Shown: positions 10,578 through 30,010 of the stretch, piece by piece
Position numbering within the stretch: the first letter of the stretch is position 1
Layout: every line of letters starts with the position of its first letter
Origin: Chromera velia
Taxonomy: Eukaryota; Sar; Chromeraceae
Assembly (NCBI GenBank): GCA_018398765.1
Contig: JAHBMJ010004762.1
Coordinates: 1-35,747, forward strand
Length of the DNA: 35,747 bases
Reading direction: 5' to 3'
Notes under the pieces: model-generated
The model's input: only the letters and a program-made list of their open reading frames with translations
Told to the model about the DNA's origin: nothing
Databases searched by the model: none
Position numbers and translations under genes: made by a program

Positions 10578-13500
10578 TCAGCTAAGCAGACCTATCCTGG
10601 AGGGACGGACAGAGGGCAGGACACCAAAGTACCCAAGGAGTGCGGTCAAGTCCTTTGCTGACAACGGCTTCTGCAGACACACAAAGGCCCCCGCCTCCTC
10701 GAACGCCTGCACAGCCTCAACCGACACGTCCCCCGTCAAACCGACGATGACGGGCCGTACGTCACTTAGAGAGGAACGAGGAGGGGGCGACACATCTGCC
10801 TCTGCCTCTGCCTGTTTGGAGGATGGGGGGCCTCTGTTTTGGACCTCTGCTCGTTCTCCAGAGGAAGAGGAACATGCGTCCATAATGTCCTTCTCTGCTA
10901 CGGGGGCAGAAACAGAGGCACGATCAGAATGGGGTTGCTCCATGCATGGACGCACTGAGGAGCTGGTTGCGGGAGCAAGGCTAGAAAAAGGCAGAGAGGA
11001 ATCAAGCGAAATCGGAGAGGAAGAGGGGCAGCAGCCTGAGGTGAAAGTCTTCTCTTCAGCCATAGGTTCCTCCCGGTATCCACTCTCTCTTTGCTTTTCT
11101 CCTGCAACCTTGTCTTCTTCTTCTGCGATGATTCTCATGATCTGGGCTGTCGCAACGTCTCCATCCAGATCCTTCATGTTTCTGTCCATGACAACCAACC
11201 GGTACCTCTCCCCCCTCCTGAACGCCTCGACTGCCTCCGAGCCGTCTGACAACTCCGCCCAGGGAATTTGAAGCCCTCGGAAAAGGGCGGACATGCCGAT
11301 ACGGCAAAAAGCGGAGTCATCAACAATCAAAACAGGCAGGGGAGACAGACGAGGATCGCAGGCCCAGGAGGGCAGAGGGGGAAGAAGTGTGCCTCCAATC
11401 TTGAGAGGAGGAGTAAGACTGGGACCAGAAGAAGAAGAAGAAGAAGAGACAGCAGAGGCAGACTTCAGCGTCTCCTCGGATGAGGAAGAGGGAGGGGAAG
11501 ACTGGAGGGCACCGGCCTCAGGCCCTGTCGCAACAGAGACTGGGAAAGAGGGGGGGGCAGCAGCCTTCTTCGCTAGCTCCTCCGTCTCTCTCTCTGTAGT
11601 GTTCTGGGATTCAATTTCTCTTCTGCAATCCGTCTCAGCCTCCGTCTGAGGAGAGCGGGGAGGCGGGACAACAAGGAGGGGAAGTGAGAGCGCAAAATAA
11701 AACTCTGCACCCCTCCCCTTTCCCTCAGAGGAGAAGCCCACCTCGCCCTCGGCGTGACGGTCCAGAAACTCTTTCGAAATGCACAGACCCAGTCCGGTTC
11801 CCCCTCCTGTACGCACATGTATTAACATACACACACAAAAATCCGCATACACACGTGCGCGCTTTCTCATTCACCCAGTCATTCACTCGTTCATTCACTC
11901 GCTGACTGACTCCCTGTCTCACTCGCTTTTGCACTTCACTCCGTGAGTCACTCACGTCATCACTGTCTCTAGCTGTTCATTCGTGTGTGGACGCCCGGAG
12001 ACGGCCTCAGCTGTATGCGAACTCCCTCATTTGACATCATGCAGATGCACATCCAGGCCCACAGAAAGAAAGCATGCACTTCTTCTCTGCAAGTTGTTCA
12101 GTCCCACTTCATGGTGCAGTACTGCGGTCGTCTTTCTCTCTCTCTCTTTCTCTCTTGTCGGAAAGCCGCGGGGACACGTAGACACAAAGTGGCGTGAATA
12201 GATGAGAGAGAGAGAGAGGGTGGAAAGGAGAGGAGGATGCTTATAGAAGGGAAGGGAGAAAAAAGCAAAAAACAATTAAGAAAGCATGAAAGAGAGGAAG
12301 GAGAAAAAAGGAAAGCTAGATTGGCGGACTCGATTTTTTTTTTCTGGTTGCAAAATGGTACAAAAAAAAAAACCGAGAACCTCACCAGTGACTATCACAT
12401 GCATGATGAATGAAAAAAATGACGCACGCCGATCACGATCAAATGACACAACTGATATACTCTTCTTCTACTTTGTTTCTTTTCCAAATGAATTAATTCT
12501 TCTGACTGACTGACCTTTCTGGAACTCGCCTGCCCGGATTTGTGAATAAGGAAGGAAAGAGACTGACTGACCTTTCTGGAACTCGCCTGCCCGGATTTGT
12601 GAATAAGGAAGGAAAAGATTCTTCCCCTCCTTCTCCTCAATCCCCACGCCATTGTCTGAGACGCTCAAACGGAGACGGACCCATCTGCAGCACCCATCAC
12701 CACCCACAGCTGAAACACCACCACTACCACCACCGGCAGATTCTGCTGTTGCAGTCTCATTTGGACTCTCGGATATTTCCCTCTGCCCCTCCCCGCCCCC
12801 CCCCCTCTTGGGAGCAGATGCAACGAGAGATGCGAGGGCAGTTTCAACGCCCCGCATGTGCTCAAGGGTCGACGCAAGCTTCCCCTTGCTCCATGCTCCT
12901 GCGGATTCCCCAATGGCAACAACCCCCGTTACCTTCCCCTCACTCTGAACAGAGGAGGAATCGCGCAGAGGCGGGGGCTGGGTTTGTATGGCGGGGGCAT
13001 CGCAGACTGACAATTCCAGTGACGCGGTCACCTCACCCTCCCCGCTATCCTGTGGTGTGAACTTCAGTGCGTTGGAAAAAAAATTCTGTGCTGCCTGGCC
13101 CAACCTCAACCAGGCAGCGACGCCGACAACCCCCCCCCCTCCCCCCCCCCCGATGCCAACGTCACCCCCATTCTGATCAACGACATCAATTTCCTTCCCA
13201 AGGCTCAAGGCCCACTTCCTCAACTCTTCTTGTACAGTGACTTTCTCGAGGAGGCGAACTCCGTGAGCACTGAATGTTTCTCGCTGCACTGCCATCACGC
13301 CCTCAAACCAATTCAGAGGGTTCTCAGTCGTGAACTCAACCTCAAATTTGTTGCTCTCCAGCTTTTCAAGTTGAAGCACGTCGGTGCATACAGCGACAAT
13401 GTGCTGAAGCTGCGTTTCCACCACAGCTGCCTGGCTGCACCACTGACCGAATGATGCGTGATTCACATCTGTCTCTTCAACTCGAAATTCGGCTGTCAAA

Positions 13501-16046
13501 AAATCCGTTGATGATCGGCTCTCCTCCCCCCGCTCTGGGTCTACAGAAACAGAGTGGGTGCCGTCTCTCGACTCAGAAAGCGAAACGGAAACAGAATCGG
13601 AATTCTCGAACTCTGCTAAGGAACTCTCCCCCCCCTCCTCAGACGAAGAAGAGGAAGGGAAAGACAGAGGAGACGAAAAATTCGGACACGCAATTCCACC
13701 TCCCCCTGCATGATGGGCGGTATCCCCAAATCTCGACAACTGTACATCTTCGTCTGTCTTCTTTTTCTTCTTCCTTCTCGGTGCTGCTGCTGTTGCTGGG
13801 TTGGCAGCGAGAGTCTGGAAAGAGTCTCTCGAAGGGGAGCTTCGGCCTGGCAAACTCATTCGTCCGGCGGTGTCCCTTATCTCTGCAGAAGCCCTTCTGT
13901 GTGCATCTGCATCCCTTGTCAGGGCGGAGAGCGGACTGAAGCCCTTTCTGTTGAGGAAACTCTTCCTCCGTCTCCTCCCCCCCCCCCAGTCGGATGATAA
14001 ACGGGGGCGGGGCTGAGGGGTCGAGAGTGACGCCTTCAGAGAACTCAGGACAAGGAGGGCCCCTGCACGCATTCAGGAGATCAGCACGGCACGAAGCAAG
14101 CAACAAGGGAGGGATTCAACGAAGCAGGCATCTATGCGTGCTTGACGGATAACCGAAGCGCGCAAGGAAAGACAGGCAGAAGGAATCAAGGAGAAAGAAA
14201 AGGTCGAAAGGAAGGAAGAAAGAAAGAGAAGGAAGAAAATAAAATAACAATGAAAGAAAGCGACGAAAGAGGCAGAAAGAACTCGCAAGCGGACACGGAC
14301 ACGAAGTCAAGTGGTGTTTGCATCATCTTGTGAAGCATCCCCCCCCACTAGATTCGGCCTGCAGGAGCAGCCTCTCCGTAAATTTGATGCTCTAAAACTG
14401 TTTACACAATACTCTCCTCACAATTCGAAAGGGCTTCGCTGTCATGCATGATGCTGTATGATGCACCCCCCCCAAGGCACTCCCGGTCGCTGTAAATCTG
14501 TGTGCACGCATGCATGTATGTGTGCATGTTTATGAAATTGCAGTGTGCTGCATTGTACTGCTGTGCACATACATGCAGGTAGGCACGTACCTTGCAGGGG
14601 ATTGCGGACTTCATGCATGATGTACCCGAGGAAGTCAGTGTTCCTCTTCTCCGCTTTTCCCTTCCCCACAGACGCCTCGAAGCCCCCGTACACAGACCGC
14701 CACCTGATCAGACGGTAGTGTCGGGCCACCACGGAGGCACCGATGTAGTGCCAGAGGGACAAGACCACAAGATGAACCTGGCTCTCCTTGTTTCCGTGAA
14801 TGCAGACTGAGAGAAGGAGAAGGGAGAGAAACCCAACGAGAGCAAAGCCTTGCTGAAGGGACCAGTGCCGAGCGGCCATGTCCAGGGACCTGTATAGTGA
14901 AGTGCAGAGATACAGAAATAGAGATGACGACAGCAAGGAAGCAGGATCGAATTCTCCATGCATCCATTCACACTCACATCTAAGAGATGTCATCTTGGAA
15001 CGGGATCACATGTAGAGTAGATTGCAGTGCACTTTCTGTCTCTGGGGTGCATCTAGTCGAGGCGTCCTGCCGCATTCAGTGCCGTTCGAGGTGTTCATCA
15101 ACTTTCCTCACTGCACGTTCCGCAGGTACCAAGAAAAAAGAACGGGAGAAAGGTTGGCAGGAAAGAGTTCGTCCCATCCGGTCTCTAAAAAGAAGGAAGC
15201 AAGCAAGGAAGGGAGGAAAGAAGGAAAGAAGGAAAGAAAGGAAGAAAAGAAGAGAGGAAAGAAAGAACGAATGAATGACAAAGGTCCCGGTGCCCACCCA
15301 CTCACATCAGCAGTCCCTGAACTCTCCAAAACCCCTGTGCGAGGACGATGGAGCAGTACACAGGGTGAGCCCTCAAGGCGAGTTGAATGCATCCGACCCC
15401 CACTGCAGTTGGAAAAAGAACATCGGATGCTCATTTCTGTCAGATTAATTGTTCTCTACCCTCAATCCTTCTGACTTCTTTCTCCTTCTCTTCTTTCCTA
15501 GACGGACTACTGATGAGAAAGAAACGAATGTCCTCACAGAAGAGACGAAAGGAAAACACACGTCGAGAAGAGAACGAAACTAGAGCCACCTCAAGTCGGT
15601 TGAACCAACACAAGCCACAGCGAACAAACATAAGCTTCGCACTGACGCAAAGGTGAGCGAAAACACAGCGACTCACTGGTAAGAGTTCCGAGGAGGAGAA
15701 GAACGAAGACAGTGTTGTCGACGTCCAGAATTTCCTCGTTCAACTTTAAAAACCTCAAAAACAGTTTCGCCCGTGTTGGAGTAACCCAGTGGAAAGAGCC
15801 ATGGAGAACAAAACATAGGTTTAGGCACACCCAACCAAAGAAACCGATGTACCCAGCAGCGAAGAGAAACGCTACGAACGAAACGCAGTACACCGTCATC
15901 GTCCAGTAAACTGTCGGAAAGATTTCCAGCTGTCTCAACAGTTGGGTGCGTCTGAATTCACGAAACTCTGCGGATTCAGGGCCTTCCCATAAGACAGCGC
16001 ACACGACCTTCAGCGGATCCCACATCGTCTCAGGTGGAGGTCCCAT
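10578..16046 (-). CDS. Membrane hybrid histidine kinase with receiver domain, 6 exons
   Basis: Exons, 5' to 3' on the minus strand: 16046-15677, 15334-15306 (29 nt), 15182-15112, 14889-14591, 14062-12572, 11806-10578; phases agree, 1162 residues. Residues 40-220 contain about five hydrophobic segments and no recognisable ligand domain. The H box is NTDFLGYIMHEVRNPLQ, with the phospho-accepting His near 249. The second DHp helix (QLQHIVAVCTDVLQLEKLES) comes only at about 473. The ATPase has the N box QNFFSNALKF (Asn near 587), G1 SDNGVGI (Asp near 726) and G2 GGGTGLGL (754-761). The C-terminal receiver has VLIVDDSAF (Asp 916/917), VVMDRN (phospho-Asp near 961), GLTGD (Thr near 1111) and QKP (Lys near 1133). 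Known chemistry is autophosphorylation on His, then transfer to the receiver Asp; the signal and target are unknown. Exon 5 has a duplicated donor; the first copy gives the usual spacing to the G2 box. Confidence 0.88.
12504..12615 (-). repeat. 57-bp tandem duplication covering the exon 5 end and its donor (histidine kinase)
   Basis: Two nearly identical 57-bp units lie at 12504-12560 and 12561-12617. Read on the minus strand, each encodes FLPYSQIRAGEFQK and then a G|GTCAGTCAGTC donor. The first donor met by the transcript cuts after 12572 and joins cleanly to the G2 box of exon 6. The second cuts after 12515 and would add 19 in-frame residues, because 57 is a multiple of three. Confidence 0.95.
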
Positions 16047-16735
16047 GGTTGAATTGGGAAGAGAGAAAGAAATCAGGGCAAAAGGTCAGTCTGACGCTTT
16101 CCGTTTTTGACTGACGGCGATGCGGTAAAAACGTTGTTTAAAACACCTCATTGATGGAAATCAAGGTATCACTTTCCCCTTTATGACACACATACAGACT
16201 GTGGAGTCGGTGTGGACATGCAGTGCCAGGGCGCAGGTTTCTGTAGAAGTTGTCAGGGTGACTCAGGGTGTCTGTCGGTCAGACAACTGCGTGTCAGACT
16301 GCATGACACGAATTTCTGCGGCAAATTTTACGCGTGCGTTTTGATGAGGCCCGTGAAAGCGAAAAAAAATGAAAAAAGAGCCGTTGTTGCAAAAAAGTGC
16401 CCCTCCTGCATGCATGCAGTCCGGGACATTCCGGGACAGATGAGTGCGAGACGAGATCTTCTCTGCGATTCTCTGCGTGAGCTGAGTCAGTTTTGTTTGA
16501 GCCTTGTCGAAATGCATCGTTCGAAGGAAGCAAGAAGATCGACTCCCTTGCAATGATCATGGAAAGGGGGTGCTTGCCGGCGAAAGAGAACGCCGATATG
16601 AAAACAAGATAGCGCTGAATGGAAGGTGTCGTGTGTTGTTCTGAAGCATAGCCATATCAAAGATTGTCTCTTGTTTGAGATCGAGTAATTGAAGATCCAT
16701 CCGTCCTACGGAAAGTATATTCTTCTTTTTACAAA
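16047..16735. promoter_or_regulatory. Head-to-head intergenic region between histidine kinase and KRI1
   Basis: This 689-bp gap separates the two start codons and holds both 5' UTRs and promoters. It contains a perfect 14-bp palindrome at 16406-16419 and, just after it, two copies of tccgggaca (16420-16438). No coding segment was recognised. The open frames of 88-114 codons in it overlap each other on both strands and look like chance. Confidence 0.5.
16406..16419. promoter_or_regulatory. TGCATGCA palindrome in the divergent promoter
   Basis: The perfect palindrome ctgcatgcatgcag lies mid-way between divergent start codons. TGCATGC-type words are known AP2-factor and core-promoter motifs in apicomplexan parasites, relatives of chromerids. 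Whether it acts this way here is inference; similar words also occur in introns and intergenic DNA of this window. Confidence 0.3.
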
Positions 16736-24899
<8,164 letters not shown>

Positions 24900-25990
24900 A
24901 ACAAAATCGTATCCATAGGACCATAGCTAGATCCATATAGTGGACCAATCCACTTCATTCATTCAAATGCTAGTTCAAATGAATCAATGACTAGAACTAG
25001 GACTAGAATAATGAATTCAGAATTAATCAATAAAATCTTGATCAGTATCATTATTTTCATTTGTCTGTAAGCCATTCTGCAATGCATAAGTTTAAAGGAA
25101 TGGTAACTGTATTGCTTCCCAGATGCTCTACTATATAGGTATTGATTGATTACCGTATTGTTATTATCATCGTCATCATACGTCATCGTTACTGGGCCGT
25201 ACTGAAGGTTTAATAGTGCTTGGAGTATTATTTAGTGAGTAATATTTAAGTCTGGATTTAAGTCTAATAATTTCAATTAAGAACGTTTTTCAGCATTTAA
25301 AAGTTTAACTGTTCATGCACATTCGTGCGCGGAGGGTGGAAATAAAGTTTGTATGTCCTCTGAGTTGGAAAGCAACGCCTACGGGAAGGGTCGGCTAAAT
25401 CGGAAGCCTGCATGATCGAAAAGTATTGGGAATTCACATAAAAATTCTGAGTGTAGGTGAACCTAAGGTGATTTTCAAGTACCGCTATACTTTAGAAAAG
25501 CTGGATTCTATACCAGATTCTTTATATTCCCNNNNCCCCCCAAATACAAATTAACATTTTATTTAATTTTCTTTTTATGATACTTAGTACAAACCTACTA
25601 ATTTAACCTAGGTACAAACATTTTTACATTTTTTAAATACTAACTTTTAGACTAGCAGCGTCAGTGCTGCGTCACTAGCTTTTAGACATGATTCTAGATC
25701 TGGCTAATTAATAGGCTAGTAATAGTAGTTCTCATATGTGACCTCATGTCCGGCTCAGGCTAAGGCTCGTATGATGAGTTTACACCATTGAACTTGCATA
25801 TGCTCCATAAAAGTTTGATATATTTTTAAAGTTTTAGAATGACATTCAGAAGACTGAGCAAATTGATCTCCTTTTTTCAATAATTCTGCTTCCATGTCCA
25901 TATCATGTATGCAGTGCCTGCAGTTCAGTGCAGTGCCTAATCTTGTACCCAATCTTTCATATGGCGGTCAGCGGTATGCGTCGGCCTAAA
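24900..25990. other. AT-rich island after the KRI1 stop, in a probable convergent gap
   Basis: Low-GC sequence starts right at the KRI1 stop codon; a hand count of the 60-base line at 25021 gives 16 G+C. It resembles the island at 7289-8040 in composition and in lacking microsatellites. It contains short ctag-rich phrases (actagaactaggactag near 24990) and a small assembly gap. No ORF, RNA gene or terminal repeat was recognised. Confidence 0.85.
25532..25535. other. Assembly gap (4 N)
   Basis: Four undetermined bases lie within a C run inside the AT-rich island. The true length of the gap is unknown. Confidence 1.
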
Positions 25991-26030
25991 CGTCAGCAAG
26001 CCAGTGGGACAACATTCTGTCAGTTTGTCG

Positions 26031-26103
26031 TCAACAATCATTTTTCTTTTTCAAGTACATCTCGGGATTCTCGGCACTGGTCGACGCTGTTCGACTCCTT
26101 TTT
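26031..26103 (-). CDS. Candidate terminal exon of an unidentified minus-strand gene
   Basis: On the minus strand a T-run plus CAG acceptor (gatttgtttttttcag) precedes a short open stretch ending at a TGA whose last base is 26031. It reads RSRTASTSAENPEMYLKKKN and stops after a further Asp-Cys. If real, this would be the 3' end of a minus gene abutting the AT island. There is no family match and no upstream exon could be tied to it. Confidence 0.2.
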
Positions 26104-26745
26104 CTGAAAAAAACAAATCCCTTCTGACACCGATCGAGCCCTTTCTCTCTCGCGTACCAAATTGTGTCGCCCAAAACGAAATAAAATTTAGAAAGAAACA
26201 CACGGATCGAAGCATTGCTGAACCCATTCAATCAACTACCCTGACATACATGCGTCTGTTAAATCCGACTACACATACTCCAAAGAGACGGATCGGGCAA
26301 CAGGCAACCCAACCCGTCCAGCGGACTTCCTTCCTGGAAAAGCGGAAAGGCAAATGTAGAGACAGATGGAGAGACAGACAGTCAGACGGACAGAAACCCG
26401 ACAGACAAAACGGAGAAGAACGAAAGTGCCCCCATGGACATAAAAGCCGAATCCTGTTCTCTTTGCATGTGGAGACTGAAGATCGGACGTCATGTCCACA
26501 GATCAAAAGAATTAAGGGGCGACATGGGTAAGGAAGGACGATGGTCCTGCGAACAACCAGAATTAATCTGTATCGCTGTGCCTGTCCTCTAAATCATCAT
26601 AAGCAAGTGATGGAAACGAAAAATAGAAAGGATCGAAGACACAATGAAAGGAAGAAGGAATGAATGAGTACATGAATGCAGAGAAAGCAAGAACCAAAAA
26701 AAAGAATTGGGACCCCTGTCTTTGTTTCCTTTACTCCCTCTTTAG

Positions 26746-26798
<53 letters not shown>
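26746..26798 (+). repeat. (CT)n(GT)n compound microsatellite
   Basis: A CT run of about ten units passes into a GT run of about sixteen units, in the same order and strand as the intronic copies in SLX1 and KRI1. Here it lies outside any gene I can support. Confidence 0.95.
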
Positions 26799-26800
<2 letters not shown>

Positions 26801-29744
26801 GGTGCGCATGCTTGTTGGGGCGATCCCAATCAGGCTGTCGCCATAATTCTCGACGAAAATTCCAATCGGGTCGAGCCGGAGTCATGAAGTGCTGGGACGC
26901 CTTCCCCTATAGAGGAAGCGAAAAAGAGTTAACCGTTGACCAGCTTTGTCCCGCGCCGTCTTCCCCTTGACCTTTTCGGTTTTCTTCCAATCCCATTCAT
27001 ATGCGACAAAAATAGAAGCTGAGTGGCGCTCCCGCCCCACTCAGTGAGACCCTTACCCATCCCAACCGACGTTGTCGATCAGCGAGACACACAACACCAC
27101 ACTGAGACAGAGGCGCTCACCACGTCACTTAGTGAGCCCCTTACCGAGCGAGTTACCGTGCAAGCAGAACGACACCCAATTCCGATCTGAGCATCAATGA
27201 CTTGCTTGCAAGAGAAGTTGACGAGGAATCCACGCAATTTAAACAACAGATCGAAAGCAGATGTGCAGAAAGAGCGAGCGGCGCCCACCGTTTTCCTCGG
27301 CGGACCTCCTGCTCTCTCTTTTCTTTTCTTGCAGGAGGAGGATGGAGGAAGCATTGCAGGAACGAGACAAAGAATGAAAAAGGAGAATGAAATAATCACT
27401 AAATTGATGCAAGGAGTCTTGGGGGGAACAAGCAAAAGAGAGACAGCGGTGGGCGGAGAAAGAGACGCTGTCGACCAAACTTAAGACCTACCGACACTGA
27501 CATCCAATGAATAACGAATGCACAGACAGACAGACAGACACTGACAGACACATTCAATTAAGAGAGTATAGAGCAAAACAGACAGTCGATCATTCCTTCA
27601 GTCGATCTATCAGTCAACCGACCAACCAACCAAACGAGGTAAGGTCAAAATGACAGAATAAGATGAGAACACAGACAGACAAACAGGGAGAGAGAGAGAA
27701 TGGAAGAAAAAAGGGAACTATTCGAGCAGCCCAAGTCAATTTAGATAAAGAGGATAGGGGTGGCATCCAGAGACCGATTCCAAAGCAGAAGGGATCAGCC
27801 ACTTGCCCCCCTCGACCCCTCAATTAACGGACCAACCAAAAAGGAGGTCTCAAACAAAGCAACCAGCCAGCCAGCCAACGAGAAGCCTCCAACCCCACGC
27901 CTACGCAGAACGATAAAGAGCATCCTCTCTTCACAAAAGGTTCGAGGAAAAGAAGAAGTCGACTGATCGTTTGCTTGAGTTTTCGCGCCCCTCTGCTCCT
28001 CTCCTGGCATTTTTGTCCATTAAATTCGCTTCCTCGCTTCCTGGCTGCCTCCTTCCTTCCTTCTTACCACGAGTCCGCTTTCTCCTTTTCCCAGACTGTC
28101 CTTCCGGAGATTCTCTCTCTTCTCGACGCACGGAGACAGAGGCAAACAGACAGAAAGACAGAGAAAAAAGATAAACACAAGGAAGAGCAGACTCCTCCAA
28201 GGAAACAAAAAAACAGATCAACCAAACAACTAGCCAACCAACCAACCAACCAAGAAGCAAGCATAGAAAGTAAGGGCGGAAGGAAATGAATATTAAATGA
28301 GAGATAGAGAGAAAGCAAACAGTCCGACCGACTTCTCACTTGCACTGCCGCCTTTTTTTTCTCTTTCTCCGTTCCCGCATGAAATAGATTGCTGCAATCA
28401 CCAAGAGAAGAACTTGTGTACACAACACAGAAAGCAGGCGCATCCGCTGTTCGCTGTCATTCCTTCCTTCCACCTTTCTCCCTCCTGCATATACGTCTGT
28501 GAGCAACCAGACAGTCCGCCAGTGAGAGAGTGCCTCAACATTTCTCTGTTGAAGTGTACGGCTGCTGTTCCATTCGAAACAAACGGATTGGCAACTCCCA
28601 CAGAATCATGCACTCACAAAGCCCCTTTCCCGGCTCCTAAGATTGAAAGTGCTTTTCTTTCCCTCTCTTTCTTGGGTGGTCCAGCGTCCACCAGTTGTGT
28701 TTTTTTCTTCTCACGCTTCTGTGTCTTTCACTGCCCTTCTCCGGACTGTCAATGAGTCCGATCTTCGTCATACGATAAGTGGTTTTGCCTTCTGCCCCAC
28801 GACTTTCTCTCCTTTCATCGTTGTGTGTCCACTACCGCGTGGATGGCAGAGAGAAATGCGTGCCTACCATATCGCTGAGAGAGGTCAGAAAGGAAGATGA
28901 ACGACGGTACCAGCGCGCTTTTTTTTTTTTTCCGCTCCTCATTGAAAGGGGGGCAGGGGGAAAACGTAAAAAGCCATAGGCTATAAACCATACCAACTGA
29001 CATTCTCTCCACAGAGACAAGAAAGGGACAGCTCGTTTGCGTAAACAGAAACAGTGGATTGAAATTGCTTTGGGACCACGGTAGGCAGAAGCCACTATCT
29101 CCGATAAGCAGCGAACCAAAAATAAACAAAAGTGACAGGAGGGACAGCAGTGAAATTTACACAGTTGCGCAGGGCCAATAGGTAAGAAATCGAAAGAGAT
29201 GACACCTGATGACCTGATCAAGTGGACTGAATGAAAGCACGCCAACACGAAGAAGCAGAAGAGCGCGAGAGAGAAGGAAAGAAGAGACGTGTCCATCCAA
29301 TGTTTGTCGGGGGGTAGCGCGAAAAAGACAAAACAGGCAGGCAATCAGTCAGGAATGCAGCTAGGTCTTTGTTCACTACCTTCAAAGAAAAGGAGGGGGG
29401 AAAGGGAGACTTCCGGCGACCTTTGCACCATCAGCATTACCGAAGTAGATATGAAACACACACCCGGTGACACTCGAATATTATCTATCGACTAGCAAAA
29501 GAAAAGCAACCTGTGCTACCGGTCAAGCATTCATTCAAACGGCACATCACGGTCGCCGTGCATTTTGGGACAGGGAGAGAGTGTTGCTTCCTTCACACAG
29601 GCAGGCAAAAAGGAGAAGAAGGAAGAAATGGGGGGGGAGCAGAATCGAATCGAGGGAGGAACATCCACTAGAATCAGCAAACACCCACTAGAGTGGAAGA
29701 ACACACAGAATGGACGTCACTCGCTTGGTCAGCAGTAGAGGAAG

Positions 29745-30010
29745 AAAGAAAGCGAGGAAGAAAGGAAAGAAAGAAAGAAAAGAAAGAAAAGAAAGAAAAG
29801 AAAGAAAAGAAAGAAAAGAAAGAAAAGAAAGAAAGAAAGAAAGAAAGAAAAGGAAGAAAGAAAGAAAGAAAGAAAGGAAGGAAGGAAGGGAAGGAAGGAA
29901 GGGAAGGAAGGAAGGAAGGAAAGGAAAGAAAGAAAGAAAAGAAAGAAAAGAAAGAAAAGAAAGAAAGAAAGGCAGAAAGAAAAAAAGAAAGAAAGAAAGA
30001 AAGAAAGAAG
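29745..30010. repeat. (GAAA)n / (GGAA)n purine-rich satellite
   Basis: About 265 bp of GAAA, GAAAA and GGAA units give an almost pure purine strand (pyrimidine on the minus strand). Frames read Lys/Glu/Arg on one strand and Ser/Phe/Leu on the other and are not genes. Confidence 0.95.

Noticed and set aside
25320..25500. Possible structured RNA or tRNA inside the AT-rich island
   Set aside because: The GC-richer patch near 25330-25420 shows no cloverleaf or box A/B pattern I could support.
27197..27484. 95-codon plus-strand frame with ATG and an internal pyrimidine tract plus CAG
   Set aside because: It could be a short exon after an acceptor near 27334, but has no homology I recognise and no upstream exon; chance is as likely.
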